A stretch of DNA of 64,000 nt, taken from positions 806,001 to 870,000 of the forward strand of contig CALSOT010000006.1 of NCBI GenBank assembly GCA_943788045.1, read 5' to 3'. Numbering within the stretch: position 1 is the stretch's first letter; every line of letters starts with the position of its first letter. The stretch is from an uncultured Polaribacter sp. Lineage in GTDB: Bacteria > Bacteroidota > Bacteroidia > Flavobacteriales > Flavobacteriaceae. The notes beneath the pieces were generated by a model. The model saw only the letters and a list, made by a program, of their open reading frames with translations, ran no database searches and was not told the DNA's origin. Made by a program: the position numbers and the translations under genes. Positions 9,667 to 18,173 of this stretch are shown here, one piece after another.

Positions 9667-10424
9667 AAGTAGTGGTTATAACACAAGCAAGAACAGGTTC
9701 TACAAGATTGCCAAATAAAGTCTTACTAAGAATTAAAGAACAAACATTATTACAGATTCATATCAATAGAATAAAAAAAGCGAAAGAAGTAGATGCCATC
9801 TTTATCGCAACAACGGATAGAAAAAATGATAATATAATTGAGTCTTTAGCAAAAGAATATAAGGTTAATTGTTATAGAGGTAGCGAAAATGATGTTTTAG
9901 ATAGATTTTATAAGGCTGTAAAAGAAATTAAACCTCAGTTGATTGTTCGTTTAACATCTGATTGCCCTTTAATAGATTCGCAACTGATAGATGAAATAAT
10001 TATACAAGCCAAAACAAAAGGTTTAGATTATTACGCTAATATTATTGAAGAAAAATATCCTGACGGTCAAGATGTTGAAATTTTTACTTTTAAAGCTTTA
10101 GAAAAAGCTTGGAAAGAAGCTAAACTAGTGTCCGATAGAGAACATGTAACGCCATATATTCGAAATAATTCAACTAGTAAAGGAGGAAATCTGTTTACCT
10201 CTGAAAATCATAATTTAGAAATAAATTATAATCATGTCAGGTTAACTGTTGATGAACCTCAGGATTTTGAGGTTATGAAAGAAATGATAAATCATCTTGG
10301 TGTAGATAATGATTGGAAAACCTATGCAGATTATTATCTAGAAAATGAACAAATTCGAAAATTAAATAGTAACATAATACGAAACGAAGGGTATATAAAA
10401 ACCATTGAGAAAGATGAAAAATAG
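9663..10424 (+). CDS. Cytidylyltransferase, SpsF/PseF-like
   Basis: About 253 residues of the CMP-sugar cytidylyltransferase family (SpsF branch). ITQARTGSTRLPNKVLL is the nucleotide-binding N-terminus, ATTDRKND and YRGSENDVLDRFYKA are family motifs, and RLTSDCPLID contains the metal-binding Asp. In this operon it is the only candidate for activating the nonulosonic acid with CTP (the PseF step). ATG 9663 is chosen because it forms an ATGA overlap with the preceding stop; a TTG at 9654 in the same frame is less likely. Calling it PseF rests on context. Confidence 0.85.
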   Translation: MKVVVITQARTGSTRLPNKVLLRIKEQTLLQIHINRIKKAKEVDAIFIATTDRKNDNIIESLAKEYKVNCYRGSENDVLDRFYKAVKEIKPQLIVRLTSDCPLIDSQLIDEIIIQAKTKGLDYYANIIEEKYPDGQDVEIFTFKALEKAWKEAKLVSDREHVTPYIRNNSTSKGGNLFTSENHNLEINYNHVRLTVDEPQDFEVMKEMINHLGVDNDWKTYADYYLENEQIRKLNSNIIRNEGYIKTIEKDEK

Positions 10425-11727
10425 AACTGGACAAATACTATATAAAAAAGCTAAAAAATTAATTCCTGGAGGAACTATGTTGCTATCTAAAAGACCAGAG
10501 ATGTTTTTACCAGAAAACTGGCCTTCTTACTTTTCTAAGGCGAAAGGGTGTAAAGTTTGGGACTTGGATGGTAATAAGTATTTTGATATGTCTATCATGG
10601 GAATAGGAACTAATACTCTAGGTTATGGAAACAAAGAAGTAGATAGTGCCGTACAAAAAGTTATAAAAAACGGAAATATGAGTACGTTTAATTGCCCAGA
10701 AGAAGTAGAACTAGCAGAAAGGTTAGTTGAATTAAATCCTTGGGCAGACATGGTAAGATTTGCTAGAAGTGGAGGTGAAGCAAACTCAATTGCTATTAGA
10801 ATTGCACGGGCAGCTTCAGGAAAAGATAAAGTGGCTATTTGTGGTTATCATGGTTGGCACGATTGGTATTTATCGGCAAATCATAATCAAGGAGATGGCT
10901 TGTCTGGGCATTTATTACCTGGTTTAAACCCTAATGGTGTTCCAAAAAACTTAAAAGATACCGTATATCCGTTTCATTATAATAATTTTGAGGAATTACT
11001 ATCAATACTCAATAATAATGAGATTGGAGTAATAAAAATGGAAGTTGTAAGAAATTTTGGACCAGAAGACAATTTTTTAAAAAAGGTTAGAGATATAGCT
11101 ACAGAAAGAAATATTGTATTGATTTTTGATGAATGTACTTCAGGATTTAGGGAGACTTTTGGAGGAATACATAAAAAGTTTGAAGTAGAACCAGATATTG
11201 CGATGTATGGCAAAACAATTGGAAATGGTTATGCATTAACTGCTGTTGTAGGAAAAAAATCTGTTATGGAATCTGCACAAACCTCATTCATAAGTAGTAC
11301 ATTTTGGACAGAACGAATTGGTCCAACAGCAGCTTTGAAAACATTAGAGGTGATGGAAAAATTAAAATCTTGGAAGATTATTACCGAAAAAGGTAAAAAG
11401 GTTCAAGAAGGATGGAAATCTTTGGCAAAATCTCACAACTTATCAATTACTGTTTCTGGAATGCCGGCATTAAGTACCTATAGTTTTACAAGTGAAAATA
11501 GTTTGGAATACAAAACATATATTACTCAAGAAATGCTGAAAAAAGGATTTTTAGCGAGTACCCATTTTTATGCCTGTACAGCACATAAAAATCGGTATAT
11601 CGATTTATATTTTGAAGCATTAGACGATGTTTATCAAAACATTTCTGATTGCGAAAATGGTAAAAAAGATATACATAAATTACTTGAAGGCCCCGTTTGT
11701 CATTCCGGATTTAGTAGATTAAATTAA
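10414..11727 (+). CDS. Class III PLP aminotransferase, glutamate-1-semialdehyde aminomutase-like
   Basis: About 437 residues. LIPGGTMLLSKRP at the start and GNKYFDMSIMGIGTNTLGY are class III N-terminal features, FARSGGEANSIAIRIARAA is the PLP phosphate region, CGYHGWHDWY is typical of the HemL-like branch, FDECTSGFRE holds the PLP Asp, and MYGKTIGNGYALTAV holds the Schiff-base Lys. It is not HemL: the context is an operon for sugar synthesis and the C-terminus diverges. It may add a further amino group to the nonulosonic acid or its precursor. It starts 11 bases before the previous stop. The catalytic class is secure, the substrate unknown. Confidence 0.85.
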   Translation: MKNRTGQILYKKAKKLIPGGTMLLSKRPEMFLPENWPSYFSKAKGCKVWDLDGNKYFDMSIMGIGTNTLGYGNKEVDSAVQKVIKNGNMSTFNCPEEVELAERLVELNPWADMVRFARSGGEANSIAIRIARAASGKDKVAICGYHGWHDWYLSANHNQGDGLSGHLLPGLNPNGVPKNLKDTVYPFHYNNFEELLSILNNNEIGVIKMEVVRNFGPEDNFLKKVRDIATERNIVLIFDECTSGFRETFGGIHKKFEVEPDIAMYGKTIGNGYALTAVVGKKSVMESAQTSFISSTFWTERIGPTAALKTLEVMEKLKSWKIITEKGKKVQEGWKSLAKSHNLSITVSGMPALSTYSFTSENSLEYKTYITQEMLKKGFLASTHFYACTAHKNRYIDLYFEALDDVYQNISDCENGKKDIHKLLEGPVCHSGFSRLN

Positions 11728-11732
11728 GTAAG

Positions 11733-12734
11733 ATGTCAAAAATAATTCTTTTTAGAGCTGATGGAAATCCAGGAATAGGCTTAGGACATTTATATCGATT
11801 ATTTAGTCTGGTAGAAATGTTGAAAGAGCATTTTACATTTACTTTTCTTACTTCAGAAAGTTCTGCAATAAACGTTATTCCTGAAAACTATCAACAAAAA
11901 CGAATCCCTAATGAAATTAATATAGAAGAAGAGCCTAACTGGATTTCTAAAGAATTTGATTCAAACAAATATTTATTAATTGCAGACGGATATCAATTTA
12001 ATTCAAGCTATCAACAAAAAATAAAAGAGCACGGTTTTAAATTCATTTACATAGATGATCTAGCTTCTGAACATCTATTTGCAGACATTGTTATAAACCA
12101 TTCACCAAGTATTTCTAGTGAAGATTTTTCTTGCGAGTCGTATACAAAATTTGCACTAGGGACAAAATATGCATTATTACGTCCAACTTTTTTAGAACTT
12201 TCAACAAAAGAAAATACCGTAAAACAATTAGACACTGCTTTTGTTTGCTTTGGTGGGGCAGATCCTTATAATTTAACATTAAAAACAGCGAAAGCTTTAT
12301 TAAAAATGAAGCAAGTTAAAAAAATACATATTGTGCTAGGCGGTGCATACGTGCACAAAGGAATACGGGGTTTGAACAAGGATATTATTAAAATTTATCA
12401 GAATATATCAGAGAAAAAATTGTCTGAAATTATGATTGATTCTAATTTTTCAATTGCTCCTGCAAGTACCATTTTATATGAGCTTTGTTGTGTTAAAATG
12501 CCTATTTTAAGTGGTTTTTATGTTGATAACCAGGAGAAAATATACCAAGGTTTTGCAGAGGAAAAAGCAATTTTTGAATTGGGAAATATGAAAGATTTTA
12601 GTATAGATTGTTTTGAAAGAGAATTACATTCGTTTTTTAAATCAGATTTTCAACAGTTTATAAATGCTCAAAAAAACATATTTGATAAAAACATTAAAGA
12701 ACGATACCATAAATTAATTTCTGGTATATGTTAA
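11733..12734 (+). CDS. pseG: UDP-2,4-diacetamido-2,4,6-trideoxy-beta-L-altropyranose hydrolase
   Basis: Removes UDP from the PseH product to give the hexose used by PseI. It has 333 residues, a GT-B fold related to MurG and SpsG. FRADGNPGIGLGHLYRLF at the N-terminus is the family signature with the catalytic His, YIDDLA and VINHSP are conserved mid-regions, and CFGGADPYNLT and IAPASTILYELC are the C-terminal UDP-binding segments. It overlaps the formyltransferase gene by 7 bases. The identification is strong from motifs and position. Confidence 0.92.
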   Translation: MSKIILFRADGNPGIGLGHLYRLFSLVEMLKEHFTFTFLTSESSAINVIPENYQQKRIPNEINIEEEPNWISKEFDSNKYLLIADGYQFNSSYQQKIKEHGFKFIYIDDLASEHLFADIVINHSPSISSEDFSCESYTKFALGTKYALLRPTFLELSTKENTVKQLDTAFVCFGGADPYNLTLKTAKALLKMKQVKKIHIVLGGAYVHKGIRGLNKDIIKIYQNISEKKLSEIMIDSNFSIAPASTILYELCCVKMPILSGFYVDNQEKIYQGFAEEKAIFELGNMKDFSIDCFERELHSFFKSDFQQFINAQKNIFDKNIKERYHKLISGIC

Positions 12735-13609
12735 CACTAGGCGTTTTATGTAGTGGTGGTCTGGGTTTTGATACGTTGTTAAAGATTCATAAAGTACATG
12801 AAATACAATTTATTTTAACAGATAAAAAATCAGTAGATATTATTCAATTTTCAAAGGAACAGAACATTCCTGTTTTTGCTGGAAATCCTAGAAATGGTGC
12901 TGGTTATAAATTTATTAAAGACGTTTCTGTTGATGTAATCACGTCCATTAATTATTTGTTTTTAATAGAAGAAGATATTTTTAACCATTCCAATAAAATA
13001 ACATTTAATATTCATGGATCATTATTGCCAAAATTTAGAGGTAGAACACCTCATGTTTGGGCAATTATAAAAGGCGAAAAAAAGACGGGAATTACAGCGC
13101 ACTTGATAAATTATGGATGCGATACAGGAAAAATTATATCACAAATAGAAATTCCAATTGAAGAGAATGATACTGGCGGAATATTGTTAGAAAAGTATGC
13201 TAAAGAATATTTCCCTTTGATAAAAAATGTGTTGGAAAAGATAGAATCAAATGAATTAATTTTAACAGAACAAATTGAGGTAAATGCCTCTTATTTTGGC
13301 AAAAGAACTCCTGCTGACGGTCAAATTAATTGGACTTGGAACGAAAATGAAATTAGAAATTGGATACGAGCTCAAGCACATCCTTATCCTGGAGCTTTTA
13401 CGTTTTATGAAGGGCAAAAAATCATTATTGATAAAATTTCATTAATAGATTACCAAAGTAATCCAAGTATTGAGGTTGGAGAAATTGTACAAGTAAACCC
13501 AGATATTATTGTAAAAACAGGGAAAGGTTTTGTGAAATTAGATAGAATTAGAACAGAAAACTGTATTTTTGAAGTTGGAAAAAAATTAAAAAATGAAGAT
13601 AGGAAATAG
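12728..13609 (+). CDS. Formyltransferase family protein, probable sugar N-formyltransferase
   Basis: 293 residues of the N10-formyltetrahydrofolate-dependent formyltransferase fold. INYLFLIEEDIF and NIHGSLLPKFRGRTPHVWAI contain the conserved Asn-x-His-x-Ser-Leu-Leu-Pro catalytic segment, and GITAHLINYGCDTGKI holds the catalytic Asp. The C-terminal part resembles the Fmt C-terminal domain. It is embedded between pseG and pseI with overlaps of 7 and 17 bases, so it is not the housekeeping Fmt. It most likely formylates an amino group of the pseudaminic-type sugar. Position of formylation is unknown. Confidence 0.87.
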   Translation: MLTLGVLCSGGLGFDTLLKIHKVHEIQFILTDKKSVDIIQFSKEQNIPVFAGNPRNGAGYKFIKDVSVDVITSINYLFLIEEDIFNHSNKITFNIHGSLLPKFRGRTPHVWAIIKGEKKTGITAHLINYGCDTGKIISQIEIPIEENDTGGILLEKYAKEYFPLIKNVLEKIESNELILTEQIEVNASYFGKRTPADGQINWTWNENEIRNWIRAQAHPYPGAFTFYEGQKIIIDKISLIDYQSNPSIEVGEIVQVNPDIIVKTGKGFVKLDRIRTENCIFEVGKKLKNEDRK

Positions 13610-14633
13610 TTTCATTGGCGGTAATAATCCGTGTTTTATTATTGCTGAATTATCGGCAAATCACAATGGAAACATAGACGTTGCTATTGAGACAATTAAA
13701 GCTGCTAAAAAAACGGGCGCAGATGCTATAAAATTACAAACATATACGCCAGATACGTTAACCATAGATTGTGATAATACTCATTTTAAAATTGAAGGAG
13801 GAACACTTTGGGACGGTAAAACTTTATATGAACTATACGGAGAAGCATATACGCCTTGGGAATGGCATCAAAAATTATTTGAAGTTGCAAAGGAAGAAGG
13901 ATTAATTTGTTTTTCCTCACCGTTTGATTTTACTGCGGTTGATTTTTTAGAAGAACTAAACGTTCCTGCCTATAAAATTGCATCTTTCGAAATTCAAGAC
14001 ATTCCTTTAATTGCTTATACAGCTTCCAAAGGGAAACCAATTATTATTTCTACAGGAATAGCTGAAGAGGACGATGTTCAATTAGCTGTTGATGCTTGCA
14101 GAAAAGTAGGAAACAATGAGATTATATTGTTAAAATGTACTTCTTCTTATCCAGCTCCTTTAGAATTAGCAAATCTAAATACGATTCCTGATTTAAAACA
14201 ACGTTTTGATGTTGAAGTTGGTTTTAGCGATCATACATACGGTTCTTTAGCACCAACTGTTGCAGTTACTTTAGGCGCAAAAGTTATTGAAAAACATTTT
14301 ATTTTAGACAAATCTATTGGCGGACCTGATGCAGATTTTTCTTTGGATGTTGCCGAATTTACAGAAATGGTTTCTAAAGTAAGAGATGCCGAAAAACTAT
14401 TGGGAACAGTTTCTTATGAGATTTCTGAAAAAGTGAAAAACAACAAAAAATTTGCTCGTTCTTTATTTGTTTGCGAAAATGTAAAAAAAGGAGAAATTAT
14501 TACAAAAGAAAATATCCGTTCTATTCGTCCTGGATACGGTTTGCATCCTAAATATTATGACGAAATATTAGGAGAAACATTTTCTCAAGATGTTGAAAGA
14601 GGCACCCCAATGAGCTTAAAATTCATAGACTAA
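13593..14633 (+). CDS. pseI: Pseudaminic acid synthase
   Basis: Condenses the 6-deoxy hexosamine with phosphoenolpyruvate to form the nine-carbon acid. It has 346 residues: an N-terminal NeuB TIM barrel and a C-terminal SAF/antifreeze-like domain. IAELSANHNGNIDVAI is the NeuB start, AIKLQTYTPDTLT the metal/substrate region, CTSSYPAP the phosphate loop, and GFSDHTYG and EKHFILDKSIGGPDADFSL late barrel motifs. RSLFVCENVKKGEIITKENI begins the SAF domain. NeuB, LegI and PseI are alike; pseB, pseC and pseG beside it favour PseI. It ends the tight operon. Confidence 0.93.
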   Translation: MKIGNSFIGGNNPCFIIAELSANHNGNIDVAIETIKAAKKTGADAIKLQTYTPDTLTIDCDNTHFKIEGGTLWDGKTLYELYGEAYTPWEWHQKLFEVAKEEGLICFSSPFDFTAVDFLEELNVPAYKIASFEIQDIPLIAYTASKGKPIIISTGIAEEDDVQLAVDACRKVGNNEIILLKCTSSYPAPLELANLNTIPDLKQRFDVEVGFSDHTYGSLAPTVAVTLGAKVIEKHFILDKSIGGPDADFSLDVAEFTEMVSKVRDAEKLLGTVSYEISEKVKNNKKFARSLFVCENVKKGEIITKENIRSIRPGYGLHPKYYDEILGETFSQDVERGTPMSLKFID

Positions 14634-14692
14634 GAATTCTATGTAGCATCAATTATCATAACATTTTTAAGATATAAACCAACTGTTTTTTA

Positions 14693-15928
14693 ATGACAAA
14701 AAAGGATATTTTTAATAAATTAATTGTGTTGTTCCTTAAAGTTGGTTCTATGGGAATAAAGTTCATGTTTTTTTCTATACTTCTTCCAAAAGAAATGGCA
14801 GTAAGTGATTATGGAGCTATTAGTTTATTAATAACGACGATTACTTTTTTTATTTTTATCATAGGTTTTGATTTTTATAATTATGCACATAGAGATTTTA
14901 TAAATGATGATAAAAAATCCATTGTATTAAAACTTTTTAATCAGTTTTTATTTAACTTTTTAATCTTTATTTTAATAATTCCTCTTTTTTATGGGGCAAT
15001 GAAATATAACGATTTGCCATTTATTAAAATCTGTTTAATATTATTATTTACTGAATATTTTGGACAAGAATTATATAGATTACTTATTGTTTTTTCTAAA
15101 CCAATTTTAGGAAATATTATTCTTTTCTTTAGATCAAGTTTTTGGATAATCGCTTTAATATTTTTTCACTATTACAGTAAAATTGATTTTTCAATTTTTA
15201 ATATATTAATATATTGGATTCTTGGAAACTCATTACTCTTTCTAATAACAATTATTTACTCATTAAGATATAAACACCTTAAAATAAATAACTTAAAAAT
15301 AGATTATTTGTGGATTAAAAATGGGATAAGGATAAGTATTCCTTTTTTACTGAGTACAATTGCTTTAAAAACAATTGAGTTAAGTGATAGGTATGTTATA
15401 AAATATTTTTATACCAATGAAGAGGTTGGAGTTTATTCTTTTTACTCTAATGTCTCTAATAGTTTAAATGTATTTATAAGCACATCTGTTGTAATCATGA
15501 TGTACCCCAAAATTTTAAAATCTTTTAAGAATAATGAAATTAAAAAAAGTAAAACATTAATAAAAACATATAAGAGGGAAATGATACTATTTCTTTTTCT
15601 TTTTTGTGTTTTAATTATTATGTTTATAAATCCTTTAATTAACTGGGTTGGAAAAGAAGAATATAGTCAAGAATTAAGTACTTTTTGGATATTGTTATTG
15701 GCAAGTATATTGTTTAACCTGTCTTTAATACCACATGTTATTTTGTATGCATTAAGTAAAGACAGAAAAATAATAATTCCTGTAATTTGGGCGGCGGTTG
15801 TTAATTTAGTATCAAATATTATATTTGTACCTTATTTTGGAATTTTAGGAGCTGGTATTTCTACTTTTTTAAGTTTTTTAATAATTTTATCATTGAAATA
15901 TTATTCAGTAAAAAAAATAGATTTTTAA
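14693..15928 (+). CDS. Wzx-type polysaccharide flippase
   Basis: 411 very hydrophobic residues with about 12 predicted membrane segments, fitting the MOP (MATE-like) exporter superfamily. The start KLIVLFLKVGSMGIKFMFF and the loop LPKEMAVSDYGAIS are typical of RfbX/Wzx proteins, and LGAGISTFLSFLIILSL near the end matches the repeated half. It would flip the lipid-linked repeat unit to the periplasm. It follows pseI after 59 bases with no visible terminator. From here to about 20.6 kb the DNA is visibly more A+T rich than the pse genes. Confidence 0.85.
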   Translation: MTKKDIFNKLIVLFLKVGSMGIKFMFFSILLPKEMAVSDYGAISLLITTITFFIFIIGFDFYNYAHRDFINDDKKSIVLKLFNQFLFNFLIFILIIPLFYGAMKYNDLPFIKICLILLFTEYFGQELYRLLIVFSKPILGNIILFFRSSFWIIALIFFHYYSKIDFSIFNILIYWILGNSLLFLITIIYSLRYKHLKINNLKIDYLWIKNGIRISIPFLLSTIALKTIELSDRYVIKYFYTNEEVGVYSFYSNVSNSLNVFISTSVVIMMYPKILKSFKNNEIKKSKTLIKTYKREMILFLFLFCVLIIMFINPLINWVGKEEYSQELSTFWILLLASILFNLSLIPHVILYALSKDRKIIIPVIWAAVVNLVSNIIFVPYFGILGAGISTFLSFLIILSLKYYSVKKIDF

Positions 15929-15931
15929 TAG

Positions 15932-16951
15932 ATGACAGAATTAAATTTATTTCTTCCCATTACACCTTATACATTATCTATTGCAGAAAATTTAATTGAA
16001 AGTAATATTGTTTTACCTAAAGCTAAAAATATTTTAGTAAATCCTCATGGATTAGATTACAAAAATGAACTTTGGGATGAAGTTTATAATGGCAATTGTT
16101 CTAGAGAAGTTAGTAATAATAAATTTTCAAGATACTTAAACTTTTTTAAACAAATACTTGTTTTTAGAAGATTAAATAAGCAAATATTAAAATTTAAGAA
16201 TGTCAAAATTAGTTATTATTATGTAGATCTTGCTCATATTTTAAGTAATTCCATTTTTTTTAATTTCTGCAATATAGAATCAAGATATATTTTAGAAGAT
16301 GGACTCTTAAATTATTATAAACTAAGTTTAAAAAACAAAATGCTTTCTAAAAGATCAGTCAATTACTTGCTTGTCTTTTTTGGTTTAAAAACAAAAAAAT
16401 TTGAGGGTGATATTACAGGTATAGAAATGAACATTGTAAATAATCAGTATGTTTATTTTCCTAAACTTGCTTTAGTGCCTGGTAAAAGCCTTCAAATACC
16501 TTTTAATAAATATTCTTACCCTTTAAACAATAAAGTGCTTGTTCTAGGACAAGAACCTATTGTTAGTTTTATTTCTAAAAATGATTATCTAAATTCTTTA
16601 AAAAAGGTAATAACAGAAGTGAAAAAAGAATTTGAAAATTTTGATTTTTATTATAAGCCACACCATCATGGTAAAAAAGATTTAGCCAAAAAAACACTTA
16701 AAAAAGAACTAGGTAACTCTCTTTTTTATATTGATGAAAATCAACCAATTCATAAAATTATCAAGAATATTCAACCTTCTATGGTAGTTTCGTTTGGTTC
16801 CACTGCTTCATTAAACTTAAAACTAATTTTACCAGATAATATAAAAAGTAGTGTTTATCTTCTCAGAAATAATAAGCTCTCTGTAAATAAAAATTTAGAA
16901 AATTTATTTTCTAAAATGAACATAAATATAATTGAGTTAGATTGCGTTTAA
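15932..16951 (+). CDS. Polysialyltransferase-like glycosyltransferase, candidate nonulosonic acid transferase
   Basis: 339 residues, no membrane segment. Three short motifs at the expected order and spacing fit the GT-B bacterial sialyltransferases (GT52/polysialyltransferase type): YILEDGLLNYY near residue 120 (the D/E-D/E-G motif), YYKPHHHGK near 240 (the HP-like motif), and SFGSTASLN near 290 (the Ser/Thr motif). The protein starts MTELNLFLPITPYTL, a plausible first Rossmann strand. With CMP-pseudaminic acid made upstream, this is the best candidate for transferring it to the acceptor. Overall similarity was not tested, so the function is inference from motifs and context. Confidence 0.68.
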   Translation: MTELNLFLPITPYTLSIAENLIESNIVLPKAKNILVNPHGLDYKNELWDEVYNGNCSREVSNNKFSRYLNFFKQILVFRRLNKQILKFKNVKISYYYVDLAHILSNSIFFNFCNIESRYILEDGLLNYYKLSLKNKMLSKRSVNYLLVFFGLKTKKFEGDITGIEMNIVNNQYVYFPKLALVPGKSLQIPFNKYSYPLNNKVLVLGQEPIVSFISKNDYLNSLKKVITEVKKEFENFDFYYKPHHHGKKDLAKKTLKKELGNSLFYIDENQPIHKIIKNIQPSMVVSFGSTASLNLKLILPDNIKSSVYLLRNNKLSVNKNLENLFSKMNINIIELDCV

Positions 16952-16964
16952 ATATTTATAAAAT

Positions 16965-18173
16965 ATGAAAATTGGCATTTCCAAAACATCTTCTACGCTC
17001 TTATTATTGTCATTACCATTAAATATAATTGTTATTGCTGGTATTGGTAATGTATACCTGTCTACAGTTATGGTAATGTTACAATTTATGATAATGTTAT
17101 TTTTATCTAACGGGAAATTAGTTAAAGGAAGGATAACTTATATTGTTTCAGAAGTATTTTTATTAACTTTAGTTGTAACAATTATAAATATAATTTTAAA
17201 TGGAGAATTAATAAATACCCAAATAACTAAAACAGTAATTTATTTGCAAAATACACTTGCCATTATTATGATGAGTTTTTTTGTTAAAGATTTAAGACCA
17301 GATTATTTTTATAAAACTTTTTTAGTAATCGTAATAATGTGTGTTATTAGGGTCTATATAGAGGAGCCAAGTCATTTCTTTAAACTAAGTGTATTGTGGG
17401 ATGAAAGAATAGAATCCGAATTTGTTGCAGGAGTTAACACATTTGCAATGCTTAATGGACTAGCTTTTGTTATTAGTTTTTTTTATTTAAAACAGAAATT
17501 TTTAAAATTATTCTTATCTCTTTTTTTTATATTGATAATTGTTTTAACAATGTCTAGAGGAGCATTATTGGCAGCAATAGCAACGTTGTTTATTACAGCT
17601 TTTTATGATTTAAATAGAGAAACATTTAATTTACTTGTAAAATACTCTTTTATTGCTTTAATAATCGGGGTTTTTGTTTTAATCTTTTCAGGTAAAATTG
17701 ACGCTGTCATGGACTTAATTAATGAAAGGTTTTTTAGTTTTTTTTACGGAGAAAAATCATTTAATGACTTTTTTGCTGGAAGAGGAGATTTAATTCAGCA
17801 TGTAACTTCGAAAATATATAATTCATCAATATTTCAATTTTTGTTTGGTCATGGAAATGGAAGTATGAAGTTTGTAATTCCAGAAACTGGTCAGAAATTT
17901 GAAACTTCGCATTTAGTTCCTTTAGATATATTATATAGAAATGGAATAATTTTAACCTTATTGTATATAAATTTATTAGTTAAAATTTTTCAAAAATTTA
18001 TAAAAAATAGAACAAAAGAAAATAATGTGTTATTTGGATTATTTGTATTTTTTCATCTTGAGTTACTAGTAAATCCAATGATTTTTTCTGCACAATCTGG
18101 TTGGGTTTATTCTCTTTTTTTAATACTTTTTCTTAAGCAAAATGATTTAAATTATAAAAAAATAAAAGAGTGA
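16965..18173 (+). CDS. O-antigen polymerase/ligase family membrane protein (first of three)
   Basis: 402 residues with about 10-12 membrane helices. The segment LTMSRGALLAAIATLFIT around residue 195 is the periplasmic/membrane Arg motif seen in O-antigen ligase and Wzy-like proteins, and GHGNGSMKF followed by ETSHLVPLDILYRNGII resembles the 'H...L..l...G' C-terminal core of the Wzy_C/WaaL fold. It may polymerise repeat units or ligate them to the lipid anchor. The stop overlaps the GTG start of the next gene. Distinguishing Wzy from WaaL by sequence alone is unreliable. Confidence 0.7.
   Translation: MKIGISKTSSTLLLLSLPLNIIVIAGIGNVYLSTVMVMLQFMIMLFLSNGKLVKGRITYIVSEVFLLTLVVTIINIILNGELINTQITKTVIYLQNTLAIIMMSFFVKDLRPDYFYKTFLVIVIMCVIRVYIEEPSHFFKLSVLWDERIESEFVAGVNTFAMLNGLAFVISFFYLKQKFLKLFLSLFFILIIVLTMSRGALLAAIATLFITAFYDLNRETFNLLVKYSFIALIIGVFVLIFSGKIDAVMDLINERFFSFFYGEKSFNDFFAGRGDLIQHVTSKIYNSSIFQFLFGHGNGSMKFVIPETGQKFETSHLVPLDILYRNGIILTLLYINLLVKIFQKFIKNRTKENNVLFGLFVFFHLELLVNPMIFSAQSGWVYSLFLILFLKQNDLNYKKIKE

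Noticed and set aside
10414..11727. HemL (glutamate-1-semialdehyde aminomutase)
   Set aside because: Class III motifs match, but it overlaps pse genes and the C-terminal part differs from HemL.
12728..13609. Housekeeping methionyl-tRNA formyltransferase (fmt)
   Set aside because: It overlaps pseG and pseI and is not near def or other translation genes.
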